Source of the DNA: Enterococcus faecium
GTDB taxonomy: Bacteria > Bacillota > Bacilli > Lactobacillales > Enterococcaceae
Direction of reading: 5' to 3'
Assembly (NCBI RefSeq): GCF_029023785.1
Contig: NZ_CP118955.1
Coordinates: 432,501 to 496,500, forward strand
Length of the DNA: 64,000 nucleotides
Of this stretch, positions 44,291 to 53,475 are shown piece after piece. The position numbers and the translations under genes are program-made. The notes beneath the pieces were generated by a model that had not been told where the DNA came from, searched no databases, and saw only the letters and a program-made list of their open reading frames with translations. The stretch's first letter is position 1. Each line of letters begins with the position of its first letter.

Positions 44291-44866
44291 ATGTGTGGTC
44301 GTTATTTTTTTGATCTAGAGTCAGAGCTCCTTCAGAATTATTATCGAGAAGCCCAGACGAAACAACCGAAGCAGGCAGCAGAATTAGCAGCTGGAGAAGT
44401 TTTTCCGTCAAATCTTGTTGTGACGTTAAGAAAAGAGGAAGAAAACATCCTCACTCCGGAAATCATGAAGTGGGGATTTACCGGATTTAAAAAAGGACAA
44501 TTGATGATTAATGCCCGTGCAGAGACAGTAGAAGAAAAAAAGACCTTTCATCAACCATTTTTGCAAAATCGTTGTGTTTTCCCAATGAGTGGCTTTTATG
44601 AGTGGAATGAAGAAAAAGACAAATTTATGTTTTCAAATAAGGAAAAAATAGTGTATATTGGCGGTTTTTATCGTAGCCATCAGGATGAAAAAATGGCAGA
44701 ATCAATCATAATGACTACTGAACCTAACCGCACAGTCGCACCAATCCATGACCGAATGCCGCTTGTCTTGACTGAAGAACAAATCGAACCTTGGGTAACA
44801 GATATTTCTTTTGCGCGAAAAATCATTACTCAGCAGATGCCTGAATTAGTAATGGAGAAGGTATAA
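44291..44866 (+). CDS. yedK: SOS response-associated peptidase (YedK/HMCES family)
   Basis: SRAP-domain protein, 191 residues, that cross-links to abasic sites in single-stranded DNA. MCGRYFF places the catalytic Cys at position 2 after Met removal, which fixes the start at 44291 (GGGAGGG upstream). Also seen: NARAETVEEKKTF (catalytic Asn), MSGFYEWNEEK with the conserved Glu, and PIHDRMPLVL with the catalytic His. No LexA box was found directly upstream. Confidence 0.95.
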   Translation: MCGRYFFDLESELLQNYYREAQTKQPKQAAELAAGEVFPSNLVVTLRKEEENILTPEIMKWGFTGFKKGQLMINARAETVEEKKTFHQPFLQNRCVFPMSGFYEWNEEKDKFMFSNKEKIVYIGGFYRSHQDEKMAESIIMTTEPNRTVAPIHDRMPLVLTEEQIEPWVTDISFARKIITQQMPELVMEKV

Positions 44867-45024
44867 CATAATCGATTTTTCAAAGAAAGAGCGGCAAAAA
44901 ACGAAAAAGACTTCAGCACAGATCCCAAAAACAAAGAGAACAGAAGAAATGCTCATAAGCTGCATATACTGCATCTATAGGGTCACAGTCGACCTTTCTA
45001 ATGTATAGCTTCTATTTGTTTTTT

Positions 45025-45046
45025 ACTCGTGCTGCGAGTCTTTTTT
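45025..45046 (+). terminator. Probable yedK terminator
   Basis: ACTCG / CGAGT stem with a 5-nt loop and six T, about 160 nt after yedK. The stem is short. The rest of 44867-45070 shows no gene. Confidence 0.45.
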
Positions 45047-45070
45047 ATTTATACCTAACGATGTTTATCA

Positions 45071-45475
45071 TTATGACTCTTTGAATTCTTGGAATCTAAA
45101 ATTCAAAGTTAACGACTGGTTGGCAGTTGTATATTCTCTGAATTTATAGATAAGAGGTTGCCATTTATCCACATTGATATGAGTTGGATCATGTAAAATC
45201 CCTTCTTCTACAAAAATAGCTACGATCTCACGTTCTACAATAGCAAAGTCTTGTCTAGTTGAAATTCGTTGAACCAATGTTTCTATTTGAAGCGGGCATT
45301 CTTTGATCCGAACAGTTGAAACTTCTTCACCTGCTAGTTTCGTGAACTTTCCCAATTGAAATTTGTCAGAGCAAAAGGAATAGCCAGCTTTTTGTTTATA
45401 ATCGGGCATGATAGGATGGCCTGTTGTCTTTGAAATTTTCTCCCAAAGCGTTTTATCTGCAAAATTGAAGGTAGC
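45071..45475 (-). pseudogene. Flavin reductase-like (flavoredoxin family) gene, 5' end missing
   Basis: The open frame reads PPATFNFADKTLWEKISKTTG, then MPDYKQKAGYSFCSDKF...LQIETLVQRI, with EREIVAIFVEEGIL and WQPLIYKFREYT, the C-terminal half of a flavin reductase-like FMN-binding protein. Upstream of the PPAT segment there is an in-frame stop and unrelated sequence, so the N-terminal ~80 residues are gone. The ATG at 45409 is internal to the conserved domain and has no ribosome site. The flanking minus-strand frame ends with a different C-terminus (TLNLWIQKLPKYYS), a second remnant. Confidence 0.65.
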
Positions 45476-45645
45476 GGGGGGTTAGCTATAGTATTTGGGT
45501 AGCTTTTGGATCCATAGGTTCAATGTTTCTTGGATTATTTTTTTAGTTAAAGAAAAAATGAACTGGCTACAATTTATTTCTATTTATATCCAATAAGATA
45601 TACTTTAAACAAAACAATTTTCTAGATAGTTTACAAAGGGGAATT

Positions 45646-45674
45646 TTGCGTTACTTAGTGTTATATAGTATACT
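45646..45674 (+). promoter_or_regulatory. Promoter of the toxin-antitoxin pair
   Basis: TTGCGT (45646-45651), a 17-nt spacer and TATACT (45669-45674). The -10 lies in a short palindromic stretch (GTATAC) that the antitoxin could bind. Confidence 0.6.
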
Positions 45675-45695
45675 TTTATTAAGGGAGTGATGATA

Positions 45696-45926
45696 ATGCT
45701 TGTTACAAAATCTAGATTACAAGGAAGTTCTGTAGTGGTAACTTTACCTTCTGATAACGGAAAGAAACCTTCAGAAAACCAAGAATATATCGTTGTGTAT
45801 TCTGATGATGGAACAATTACGTTAGTTCCAAAAATTGAAGATCCATTTAGTGGTGGGGAAGAGGCCGAGTATTATGAGAAAGACGAATGGGAAGATTTAA
45901 CTCCTGAAGGGAGAGAAATTTTATAG
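45696..45926 (+). CDS. Antitoxin of a PemI/MazE-type pair
   Basis: 76 residues: an N-terminal AbrB/SpoVT-like beta-strand DNA-binding part (MLVTKSRLQGSSVVVTLPSD) and an acidic C-terminal tail (EDPFSGGEEAEYYEKDEWED) that typically wraps the toxin. Start ATG 45696 with AAGGGAG 8 nt upstream. The stop shares one base with the toxin GTG start, giving the usual coupled order antitoxin-toxin. Confidence 0.85.
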   Translation: MLVTKSRLQGSSVVVTLPSDNGKKPSENQEYIVVYSDDGTITLVPKIEDPFSGGEEAEYYEKDEWEDLTPEGREIL

Positions 45927-46267
45927 TGTCAGAAGAAAGAATTTATATTCCTAAAAAAGGTGATATTGTATGGATTGATTTTGATCCCTCCGTAGGAAAA
46001 GAAATTCAAAAAAGACGACCAGGACTAGTCGTCTCTCGTTATGAATTTAACCGTAAAACAATGTTTTCGGTCATATGTCCAATTACTTCCACTATAAAGA
46101 ATTTACCGACACGTTACTCATTACCTGAAGAGCTAGATATAAAAGGACAAGTAATTATTACACAATTAAAATCTCTTGATTTTAAGGAACGAAAACTCAA
46201 AAAAATAGAAAACTTACCATTGCAAGACATGGCTAAAATTGATCAGATTATACAGTATATGTTTTAA
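45926..46267 (+). CDS. PemK/MazF-type endoribonuclease toxin
   Basis: 113 residues of the PemK/MazF fold: KKGDIVWIDFDPSVGKEIQKRRPGLVVSR with the conserved catalytic Arg region, SVICPITSTIKNLPTRY, and GQVIITQLKSLDF. Such toxins cleave mRNA at short motifs; the cleavage site is unknown. GTG start. It is one of the few evidently intact genes in the decayed stretch 45071-48613. Confidence 0.9.
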   Translation: MSEERIYIPKKGDIVWIDFDPSVGKEIQKRRPGLVVSRYEFNRKTMFSVICPITSTIKNLPTRYSLPEELDIKGQVIITQLKSLDFKERKLKKIENLPLQDMAKIDQIIQYMF

Positions 46268-46412
46268 GCATTGTAAGTAAACTCTATAATATTTTTATAT
46301 GCTAAACATAACGAAATTAAAAAAAGGCCAAGTAAATGTCGTTCATTCTACTAGTGTGGTCGATGGCATTAATTTCCGTATCTTAAACTAAAGAATATAT
46401 AGCATTTTAAAC

Positions 46413-46455
46413 GAATGATTGAGGTGATTTCCTCAAGTCATTCGTTTTTTTGTGT
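46413..46455 (+). terminator. Terminator downstream of the toxin-antitoxin region
   Basis: AACGAATGA...TTGAGG and the complementary TCCTCAA...TCATTCGTT form a long stem with a T-run. The gap 46268-47116 otherwise contains only decayed sequence, including a ~45-codon open stretch ending at about 46662 (EKEQLTVLVLKNLNSLDMSN) of unrecognised origin. Confidence 0.75.
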
Positions 46456-47116
46456 CACAAAACTTGTTTTTTCACGACATATCTTAACGTATACGAAAAG
46501 TCGCGACAATACTTTAACAGAAAGAAGAAAAAGAACAACTGACAGTTTTAGTCCTAAAAAATCTAAACTCTTTAGATATGAGTAATGTCATTTTAAACTA
46601 TATCGATGCTCAAAAACGTAAAATTTGGGATCAAGATCTGTCTAGGAAAGAATTTCTATAGTTTAACTGAATAACACAAAAAGGCATATCATGCGACAAG
46701 AAAAACAATGAAAAGAGAAATTTGCCATCACTGGAACATCCATACAGAAATTAGCATAGATTCTGAAAAATCTACCGCTAGTTTTTATTTAGTTGTTCTA
46801 ACGACACCAATACTTGTAATGATCGAAAATGTGCAATTGGGTCAGATAGTGAACCAAAGTAGAATCTCAAAGCGACAATTATGAATGTAAAAGTACCTTT
46901 TATGATTAGTTTATTCTCTAATTGATTACATCCCGTATAATTAATAAAATTACTTTACCGATTACACGATCTTATGTCAGTAGAGCTTTTAGGTACACTA
47001 TCAATACAGTTCATTCCAGTATAATGTAAGGTTTTTTTTATTTTGAGTCACTTTTTGTCAATATTATTATTTACAATACCTTCTATAATAAAAGTTATTT
47101 AAGGAAGTGTCTATGA

Positions 47117-47302
47117 ATGAGTAAAAATTCTAAAGGATTCCTAACCATCTTATTAGCTTTTATAGGGTATATGTTGGTTGGGCTGCTAAAATCATACAGT
47201 AATGAGTTGCTGAATTTTTCAACATTTATTAATGATACATTAGTTCCAAGTTTGTTTTTCATTGTATTTTTTGCTGTTGGTTATTTTATAATAAAGATAT
47301 GA
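47117..47302 (+). CDS. Small two-helix membrane protein
   Basis: 61 residues: hydrophobic LTILLAFIGYMLVGLL, then a polar loop, then LVPSLFFIVFFAVGYFIIKI. AAGGAAG upstream at long spacing. Not recognised. It stands before a decayed secreted-protein frame and could be a leftover of a small peptide or immunity locus (speculative). Confidence 0.5.
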   Translation: MSKNSKGFLTILLAFIGYMLVGLLKSYSNELLNFSTFINDTLVPSLFFIVFFAVGYFIIKI

Positions 47303-47309
47303 TGACTAA

Positions 47310-47677
47310 TTTAGCTCAACTATTCCAGCGTCAGCTGAAGATATTGCAATTCCCGATTCCTTAATCATTTATCTGGATGAGACAGAAAGTGAAGTTGCAA
47401 CAGATGTGCATGTAGTTGAGGATAAAAATGATAGTTTAAAAATTAATAGTTCAGATACTTTACTAAGAGTAAGTCCTATCTTTTCAGCTGTTATTTAGAT
47501 GCAAGTAGCAACTAAGTTAGGTAGTACTCCTGCAATGGATAGGTATTTGTGTGTTCGATATATAAGTGGTCGAAGTATCAAGGTTATGTATACTGGATGG
47601 GAGATAGAAGAGTTAAAAATTGGAGGTCACCGCCACAAATGGAATTTAGATTTAGAGGTACCTTAGATTTGGTATAG
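47310..47677 (+). pseudogene. Decayed secreted-protein gene
   Basis: A first frame resembles the end of a signal peptide and a mature start (FSSTIPASA-EDIAIPDSLII) and runs to TAG 47498. After frame changes, a Trp/Tyr-rich C-terminus (WSKYQGYVYWMGDRRVKNW, ending FRFRGTLDLV) stops at 47677. There is no start codon for the first part. Likely one exported protein broken by frameshifts and loss of its 5' end; family unknown. Confidence 0.5.
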
Positions 47678-47806
47678 TTATTAAACACAAGATGGCCTGG
47701 TTTGTAGGGAAAGTCGAAGAGTATTTTTCCACTTCTGCGCCCCTTTAATTTTTCTAGTAATGCCGTGAATTTGTGATTAATTGGAAATATGAAGAAAGGA
47801 GAGTCT

Positions 47807-48001
47807 ATGAAAACAACACTAGTTCTATTCTATAAAAAGCATCCTTATTTTACACTTCTGATAAATATATTGTTGGCTAGTGTTATCGGGATTTCTGTTG
47901 AATATCTAATAAATAAAGATTTCATAGGTTCTGGTTTTTATACGGCTTTATTTCTTGGACTTCTTGAAGCATTTTCCATTTATAAAAAATCAAAAAAATA
48001 A
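47807..48001 (+). CDS. Small membrane protein, unrecognised
   Basis: 64 residues with two hydrophobic segments (YFTLLINILLASVIGISVEYL and FYTALFLGLLEAFSIY) and a basic C-terminus (KKSKK). Start ATG 47807 with AAAGGAG 6 nt upstream; an ATG 18 nt earlier lacks one. Size and topology are compatible with a bacteriocin immunity-like protein, but no partner is visible. Confidence 0.55.
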   Translation: MKTTLVLFYKKHPYFTLLINILLASVIGISVEYLINKDFIGSGFYTALFLGLLEAFSIYKKSKK

Positions 48002-48159
48002 AATAGATTGCCGTAAGAGATCTTTTTCATTTCATTTTTTTCTGAAAACCCGTTGTTTCTGTCAGTGAAGCAGCGGGTTTTTAGATTTATTGTCTTTAGA
48101 CCTAATTGAGCGCGCCGAGCGATTGAAATACAAAACCACTTGCTATGCGGGTGGAGCAA

Positions 48160-48613
48160 TAAAGGGAAATAGTTTAGCCCGTACAAAGTAGATGTGTAAA
48201 TACCACATTGTATTCACACCAAAGTATAGAAGAAAAATAATTTATAATCAATATCGAGCCAATATTCAGGAGATCATCAAGAGATTGTGCAAATCTAAAA
48301 TATAAATTTGGGTATCGACACTTTTGGGTGGAAGGATACTATGTGACAAAAGTAGGACAAAATGAAGCGACCATCAAAAAGTACATTCAAGAACAAGAAA
48401 AACATGATAGTGCGTTAGATAAGCTGAGTGTACGAGAGTAAGACGATCCTTTTAAGGGCTAAGGAGTAGTACATAAACCTTTTAAGAGGTGGGCAAAACT
48501 GGCAAAGGCAATATGGCTTGAACATAAAATATGAAAGCCAGCGTCTTTAGGCGCTGGCCGGTGATTTGAGCTTATAGCTCTAGAGAAAACCACCCTTTTG
48601 AAGGGTGGTTATG
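48160..48613 (+). mobile_element. IS200/IS605-family element remnant
   Basis: The left part contains the start of TnpA; the right end has two hairpins, GCCAGCG/CGCTGGC (48537-48558) and AACCACCCTT/AAGGGTGGTT (48588-48610), like the subterminal hairpins of IS200-type elements. The interior of the transposase is deleted. Confidence 0.7.
48165..48462 (+). pseudogene. IS200-type TnpA transposase, internally deleted
   Basis: GNSLARTK, a stop, then MCKYHIVFTPKYRRKIIYNQY...QEIIKRLCK matches the N-terminus of IS200 TnpA. After a junction near 48295 another frame gives LKYKFGYRHFWVEGYYV, GQNEATIKKYIQEQEKHD, and ends at a stop, with DPFKG and the original terminal stop beyond (48460-48462). The HUH nuclease motif region is missing and at least two nonsense changes are present, so it is inactive. 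Confidence 0.8.
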
Positions 48614-48684
48614 ATTAATGACTTTAGTCAGTTTTGCTCACAAAGCGTGTGGAACAAAAAACGGGTGTTTCTACGGGTAGATAT

Positions 48685-49515
48685 TTATTTCTTGAATGGA
48701 GGTGTCCCATACATTTTTGGTGTTACTGGTTCTAATTTTGGTGCAGCGCCTTCGATCTTAGGTTCTTTCAACCATTGATATTCGCCTTCGCCATCCAGTG
48801 CTTTGCCACTAGCCCAAGAACCTTCACTACTTTGGTCTCCCTCTGAGAAGTTATAGAAGTCATAAGCAATGTCTTTTCGTTCTTTGTCACGCGGGAAAGT
48901 ACTTGGGACTAAGATTGAACCTTCTTTTTCTTCTAATTCTTTCACTGCACATTCCCATAGATTTTGATGATAGCTATCTCTTGCAAGGAGAACAGACAGC
49001 ATATCTTTTACGCCACGATCATCGATCATTTCGTAAATACGTGCTACTTGAAGTCTTCCTTGTGATTCGGCATTTAAATTAGCTCTAAAGTCTGCTAACA
49101 AGTTGCCACTCGCAATGATATAGGCACCGCTCCATGGATTGCCCACGCTGTCAGCAGGACGAGGTCCTAAGCCAGCTACGATCGCGTGCTGTGGATTCAT
49201 TCCAGAGATAATGGCACCGATTGTTGGATCTTTTTGCATCGCTGCTTCTTGATCTTCAACAGGCGCACCCTCTAATAAACGAGCAACCATTGTCGCCAAC
49301 ATTTCCACGTGGCCGATTTCTTCTGTTGCAATGTCCATCAGCATATCTTTATATTTTTCTTCTCCTCGGCAGCTCCAGCCTTGGAACAGGTACTGCATAG
49401 CTACACTCATCTCGCCATATTGGCCGCCGATCAGCTCCTGCAGATATTTCGCGATTAATGGATTCGGACGATCTGGTTTTGCTTCAAACTGCAATTCTTT
49501 CTGGTGTCTAAACAT
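48685..49515 (-). CDS. Manganese catalase
   Basis: Non-heme dimanganese catalase, 276 residues. Metal ligands of the family fit GQYGEMSVAMQYLFQGW (Glu), ATEEIGHVEMLA (Glu and His), and the later NLNAESQGRL and DSYHQNLWE (Glu and His). Decomposes H2O2 without heme, consistent with a lactic acid bacterium. Start ATG 49515 with AGGAGG 7 nt upstream. Manganese would be supplied by efaCBA. Confidence 0.95.
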   Translation of the reverse strand: MFRHQKELQFEAKPDRPNPLIAKYLQELIGGQYGEMSVAMQYLFQGWSCRGEEKYKDMLMDIATEEIGHVEMLATMVARLLEGAPVEDQEAAMQKDPTIGAIISGMNPQHAIVAGLGPRPADSVGNPWSGAYIIASGNLLADFRANLNAESQGRLQVARIYEMIDDRGVKDMLSVLLARDSYHQNLWECAVKELEEKEGSILVPSTFPRDKERKDIAYDFYNFSEGDQSSEGSWASGKALDGEGEYQWLKEPKIEGAAPKLEPVTPKMYGTPPFKK

Positions 49516-49579
49516 CAAAATTCCTCCTAATCTATTTTTAATACATTCTCATTCTGCTACGAAAGATTAAAAAATTCAA

Positions 49580-49594
49580 AGAAAACGCTTGCGA
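49580..49594. promoter_or_regulatory. cre-like site upstream of the sugar ABC operon
   Basis: Read on the minus strand the 15-mer matches the cre consensus WTGNAANCGNWNNCW at all but one fixed position. It lies between the Mn catalase and sugar ABC genes, so CcpA could repress either. Confidence 0.55.
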
Positions 49595-49685
49595 ATTATA
49601 TAAAGTATTGGTATCATTAATAATTTTTTTAGAATCATACCTTATAAATTGTTATTTTCAGAACAAAATGATATCGTTATATTAA

Positions 49686-49699
49686 AACCGACATCGGTT
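49686..49699. promoter_or_regulatory. LacI-type palindromic operator before the sugar ABC operon
   Basis: AACCGACATCGGTT, a perfect 6+2+6 palindrome with a LacI-family look, 23 nt upstream of the lipoprotein start, next to a TATATTAAAA -10-like stretch. No regulator gene is adjacent in the window. Confidence 0.6.
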
Positions 49700-49722
49700 A
49701 CATTAAAATTTGGAGGTAAAAT

Positions 49723-51057
49723 ATGAAAAAATTATTGTTTACAGGGTTGCTGGCAAGTTCAGCATTGTTTTTATTAGGAGGATGCGGATCAAGTAATGCA
49801 AGCGATGCCAGTTCAAGTGCAGCAAATTCTTCTGAAAAAACAAGTGATGGAAGAAAAAATATTGATTTCTGGTCCTTTTGGGGATCCGGTGCACGAAAAG
49901 AAGCTATCGAAGAAATCATTGAGGATTTCAATCAATCACAAAACGAGATCCATGTAAATTATAAGTATCAGCCATGGGGTGACATCTGGACTAAATCTTT
50001 ATCTGCAATAACAGCTGGAAATGCACCCGATGTTATTGTACAGGACATAAATTCCGTTGCCCAAAGAGCAGAAGCACAGCAAGCAACTAATCTCTCCAAA
50101 TATGTAGAAAAAGACACTTCTAAGGATTTTTATCCGCAGCTTTGGGATACAGTAGAATATGAAGGTGATCCTTATGCGATCCCATTCAATACATATACAC
50201 AAGTCATTTTTTATAATAAAAAGTTATTTAAAGAAGCTGGAATCAGTGAACAAGATCTACCGACAACTTGGGATGAATTAGAAGAAACAGCACGTAAACT
50301 AGATAAAAAAGAAGGAAAAGAATTTACACGCATCGGTTTTTATCCATTATGGAATTTAGGGGCTGATGTATGGGCGCTAAACGCAGATAACGGGACTAGT
50401 TGGTTTGACAAAGATGAAAAAGTCAAGATTGATACTAAAAATAAAGTGGAAGCCTTGGAGTGGATCCAAGACTGGCAAGATTATTATGGGAAAAATACGA
50501 TCAATAAATTAGAAGCCGAATTTGGGTCTGGTGTATCTGATCCATTTATTTCCGGATTAGTAGCCATGCGTGCCCAAAATATCAATTATTACTCTAGTTT
50601 GATGGAAAATGCACCGGATGATTTTGATTTTGGCGTGATGCAGCTCCCAGAAAAAGAAGAAGGTTCAGGCCATTGGTCGTGGGGTGGCGGATTCGTCTTG
50701 GAAGTACCATACGGAGCAAAAGATCCTGAGGCCTCTTATGAATTCATCAAATATCTTTCTTCTCCAGAAGTACAAGAAAAATTCGGCGAAAAAAGTTTTG
50801 ATATCATGGCGAGCAAGACAGCCAATGAGAATTTAGTGAATAATGACAACCTAACGGATAAAGGAAAAATGATCTATCAAATGGCGGACGAAAACTTTAA
50901 AAATACGGTGATCACACCAGTTCCTTTAGATGCTCCGGATTACACGACATTAGTGAATGAACAGATTGACCAGATTCTTTTAGGAACAAAATCACCAAAA
51001 GAAGGATTGGCAGATGCACAAAAAGCAGTAGAAAACTTAGTCAAGCAAAATCAATAA
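49723..51057 (+). CDS. Sugar ABC transporter substrate-binding lipoprotein
   Basis: Carbohydrate-binding protein of the CUT1 class, 444 residues. Signal peptide with lipobox LGGC (Cys21), Ser/Ala-rich linker, then DFWSFWGSGARKEAIEEIIEDFNQS and the family motif GNAPDVIVQDINSVAQ. First of a five-gene set with two permeases, a YesL-like protein and a PAP2 phosphatase. No ATPase here, so a shared MsmK-type ATPase is expected (established for CUT1 systems). Confidence 0.92.
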   Translation: MKKLLFTGLLASSALFLLGGCGSSNASDASSSAANSSEKTSDGRKNIDFWSFWGSGARKEAIEEIIEDFNQSQNEIHVNYKYQPWGDIWTKSLSAITAGNAPDVIVQDINSVAQRAEAQQATNLSKYVEKDTSKDFYPQLWDTVEYEGDPYAIPFNTYTQVIFYNKKLFKEAGISEQDLPTTWDELEETARKLDKKEGKEFTRIGFYPLWNLGADVWALNADNGTSWFDKDEKVKIDTKNKVEALEWIQDWQDYYGKNTINKLEAEFGSGVSDPFISGLVAMRAQNINYYSSLMENAPDDFDFGVMQLPEKEEGSGHWSWGGGFVLEVPYGAKDPEASYEFIKYLSSPEVQEKFGEKSFDIMASKTANENLVNNDNLTDKGKMIYQMADENFKNTVITPVPLDAPDYTTLVNEQIDQILLGTKSPKEGLADAQKAVENLVKQNQ

Positions 51058-51097
51058 TCCATTTTTGACTGTCTAGGTACAGAGGAGGCAAGAAAAT

Positions 51098-52009
51098 TTG
51101 AAGCGTTTATCTATCCGAAAGAAAAAAGAAGCAAGATGGGCCTATTTATTTATCTCGCCTTTTATTATCGGGTTCTTGGTATTTATGCTAGGGCCTATGC
51201 TTTTTTCAGTTATTGGTAGTTTCACCGATTATAATTTGACATCCAAGATGAATTTCATTGGTCTAGCAAATTTCAAAAGAATGTTCGTTCACGATGATTT
51301 ATTTTGGAAATCGTTATACAACACCGTTTATTTCGTCATCTTCAATGTACCGCTGACGACGATTTTCAGTGTGTTTTTAGCCACAGTACTCAATCAAAAA
51401 ATCAAAGGAATCAGTGTATTCCGTACAGCTTTCTATTTACCGGCAGTCTTATCAGGAGTAGCAGTCTACATCTTATGGATGCAGCTGCTTTCTCCATCTG
51501 CAGGATTGATCAACACATTTCTGGGCTGGTTCCATATCCCTGGACCAGCTTGGCTGTTTGATCCACAATGGACGAAACCTGCGTTGATTTTGATGAAAAT
51601 ATGGAGTTCTGGAGGAGCAATGCTACTTTACTTAGCTACATTACAAAATGTTCCTAGATCTTTATATGAATCAGCAGAAATCGATGGAGCAGGCGTTTGG
51701 GGAAAGTTCAAAAGTATTACTTTGCCATTAATCACTCCTATTATTTTTTACGATGTGATCACCTCTACGATCGGTTCTTTCCAAATTTTTCAAGAAGCTT
51801 ATGTCATGACGAAAAATGGAACAGGCGGACCTGCAAATTCTTTGCTTTTTTATAATCTGCATATGTGGAACAAGGCGTTCGTAGCTTTTGATATGGGTTA
51901 TGCGATGGCTATGTCAATGATCCTGTTTCTGATCGTGTTGGTTCTGACGTTTGTCAATTTGAAGCTTGCACCTAAGTGGGTCTATTATTCTGGAGGTGAC
52001 GGCAAATGA
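51098..52009 (+). CDS. Sugar ABC transporter permease (MalF/UgpA type)
   Basis: 303 residues, six helices, the EAA coupling motif ESAEIDGAGVWGKFKSITLPLITP. TTG start with AGAGGAGG upstream. Overlaps the next permease gene by 4 nt. Confidence 0.92.
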   Translation: MKRLSIRKKKEARWAYLFISPFIIGFLVFMLGPMLFSVIGSFTDYNLTSKMNFIGLANFKRMFVHDDLFWKSLYNTVYFVIFNVPLTTIFSVFLATVLNQKIKGISVFRTAFYLPAVLSGVAVYILWMQLLSPSAGLINTFLGWFHIPGPAWLFDPQWTKPALILMKIWSSGGAMLLYLATLQNVPRSLYESAEIDGAGVWGKFKSITLPLITPIIFYDVITSTIGSFQIFQEAYVMTKNGTGGPANSLLFYNLHMWNKAFVAFDMGYAMAMSMILFLIVLVLTFVNLKLAPKWVYYSGGDGK

Positions 52010-52860
52010 TGGATTATTTCAAAAAGACCAGTGTGAATCGGCAAACAAAAAAAATACTAAGTTATGTCCTCATGACAGTAATAGGAATCATTTTGATCAT
52101 TCCATTGCTTTGGATGGTGTTTACTTCATTGAAACCAATGGAAGAAATCGTTCGTTATCCTCCGACCTTTTTCCCAGAAAAAATCGTATGGGAAAACTAT
52201 CTGGATACGATTGCCGCCTTTCCTTTTTGGCGCTATGCAAGAAATACATTATTCATCACTGTGCTAGTAGTGATCGGTAATGTCCTTTCAAATTCTTTTA
52301 TTGCTTATGGATTTGCGAAGCTTGATTTTCCTGGGAAAAAGCTGATGTTTGCTTTGGTTCTTTCTACGATGATGATCCCGGGGTTTGTAACGATGATCCC
52401 TCAATATGTATTATTCTCCAAGATCGGCTGGGTAGGTACTTATTTGCCCCTGATCGTTCCATCGTTCTTCGGCAATGCGTTCAATATATTTCTGATGCGT
52501 CAATTTTACTTATCGATCAATAATGAATTGATCGAAGCTGCTGAAATCGACGGAGCGAATCATTTGTATATTTGGAGTCATTTGATGCTTCCATTGACGA
52601 AACCTGCCTTGATTACCATTGCGATCAATTCCTTCAACGCAGCTTGGAATGATTTCTTAGGTCCTCTGTTATATATCCAAGATCAAGAAAAATACACGTT
52701 ACAGATTGGCTTGCAAGTTTTTCAGAACCAAGCAACGACACAATGGAATTATCTGATGGCAGGAGCAACACTTGTCTTGATCCCGACGATTTTGCTGTTC
52801 TTTTTTGCACAACGTTATTTCATTGAAGGGATGGATTTGACAGGAGGTTCAAAAGGATGA
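52006..52860 (+). CDS. Sugar ABC transporter permease (MalG/UgpE type)
   Basis: 284 residues, six helices, EAA motif EAAEIDGANHLYIWSHLMLPLTKPAL. Partner of the upstream permease. Overlaps the YesL-like gene by 4 nt. Confidence 0.92.
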   Translation: MMDYFKKTSVNRQTKKILSYVLMTVIGIILIIPLLWMVFTSLKPMEEIVRYPPTFFPEKIVWENYLDTIAAFPFWRYARNTLFITVLVVIGNVLSNSFIAYGFAKLDFPGKKLMFALVLSTMMIPGFVTMIPQYVLFSKIGWVGTYLPLIVPSFFGNAFNIFLMRQFYLSINNELIEAAEIDGANHLYIWSHLMLPLTKPALITIAINSFNAAWNDFLGPLLYIQDQEKYTLQIGLQVFQNQATTQWNYLMAGATLVLIPTILLFFFAQRYFIEGMDLTGGSKG

Positions 52861-53474
52861 TGAATCGATCGATTGGTAAAAAAGCCAATGATTATTTCTT
52901 AGAAATCATTGAATGGATTCCACGTCTTATCCATTTACAGCTACTATGGTTCCTGTGCGTCTTGCCTGTTTTCACATTAGGAACTGCAAGTCGAACAGTT
53001 CTGTATATGATTTATCATTACAAAAAAAATGAAGAGAAAAAGCTCGGTTCACTATTCTGGAAAAAGTTTCGTGAGAACTTCTCTCTTTATGGAAAGCAAG
53101 ATAGTTTAGCAAGTGTTTATTTTCTTCTTCTATTGATCGATTATCAGATTTTCCGCTATTGGGGTGGGGGAATTGGCTATACATTGATGTATACTACGTT
53201 GTTTTTGCTTCTATTAAGCGCGCTTCTCTTTAGTTACAAAATCTTGCTTCAACTGGAACAAAAAGAAGCTTCTTGGATTACTGCATTTTTCTTGTTTTTT
53301 AATGATTTCAAAAGCGCGCTTTTCTATTTGGCAGGCACGTTGATCCTTCTTGTCGCATTCTGGTTTGCAGGACCAATCTATTTTGCTTTATTAGGTTTCA
53401 GTTTCTTGTTTTATTTTCAAGTCCTGCTTTTTATCCATCGTACGCAAGAAAAGGTTCTTAAAAAGGAGGAATAA
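52857..53474 (+). CDS. YesL-like (DUF624) membrane protein
   Basis: 205 residues with about five hydrophobic helices; LLWFLCVLPVFTLGTASRTVLYMIYHY is the DUF624 opening. YesL-family genes commonly accompany CUT1 sugar ABC transporters (as in Bacillus yesL-yesO), which fits here. Molecular function unknown. Confidence 0.85.
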   Translation: MMNRSIGKKANDYFLEIIEWIPRLIHLQLLWFLCVLPVFTLGTASRTVLYMIYHYKKNEEKKLGSLFWKKFRENFSLYGKQDSLASVYFLLLLIDYQIFRYWGGGIGYTLMYTTLFLLLLSALLFSYKILLQLEQKEASWITAFFLFFNDFKSALFYLAGTLILLVAFWFAGPIYFALLGFSFLFYFQVLLFIHRTQEKVLKKEE

Positions 53475-53475
53475 C

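Noticed and set aside
45409..45475. Flavin reductase fragment as an intact short gene starting at ATG 45409
   Set aside because: Family-like sequence continues upstream of that ATG in the same frame, and no ribosome site is present, so this is a truncated gene, not a short one.
48160..48613. Active IS200/IS605 element
   Set aside because: The TnpA interior with the catalytic HUH region is missing and stop codons are present, so only passive mobilisation by another copy would be possible.
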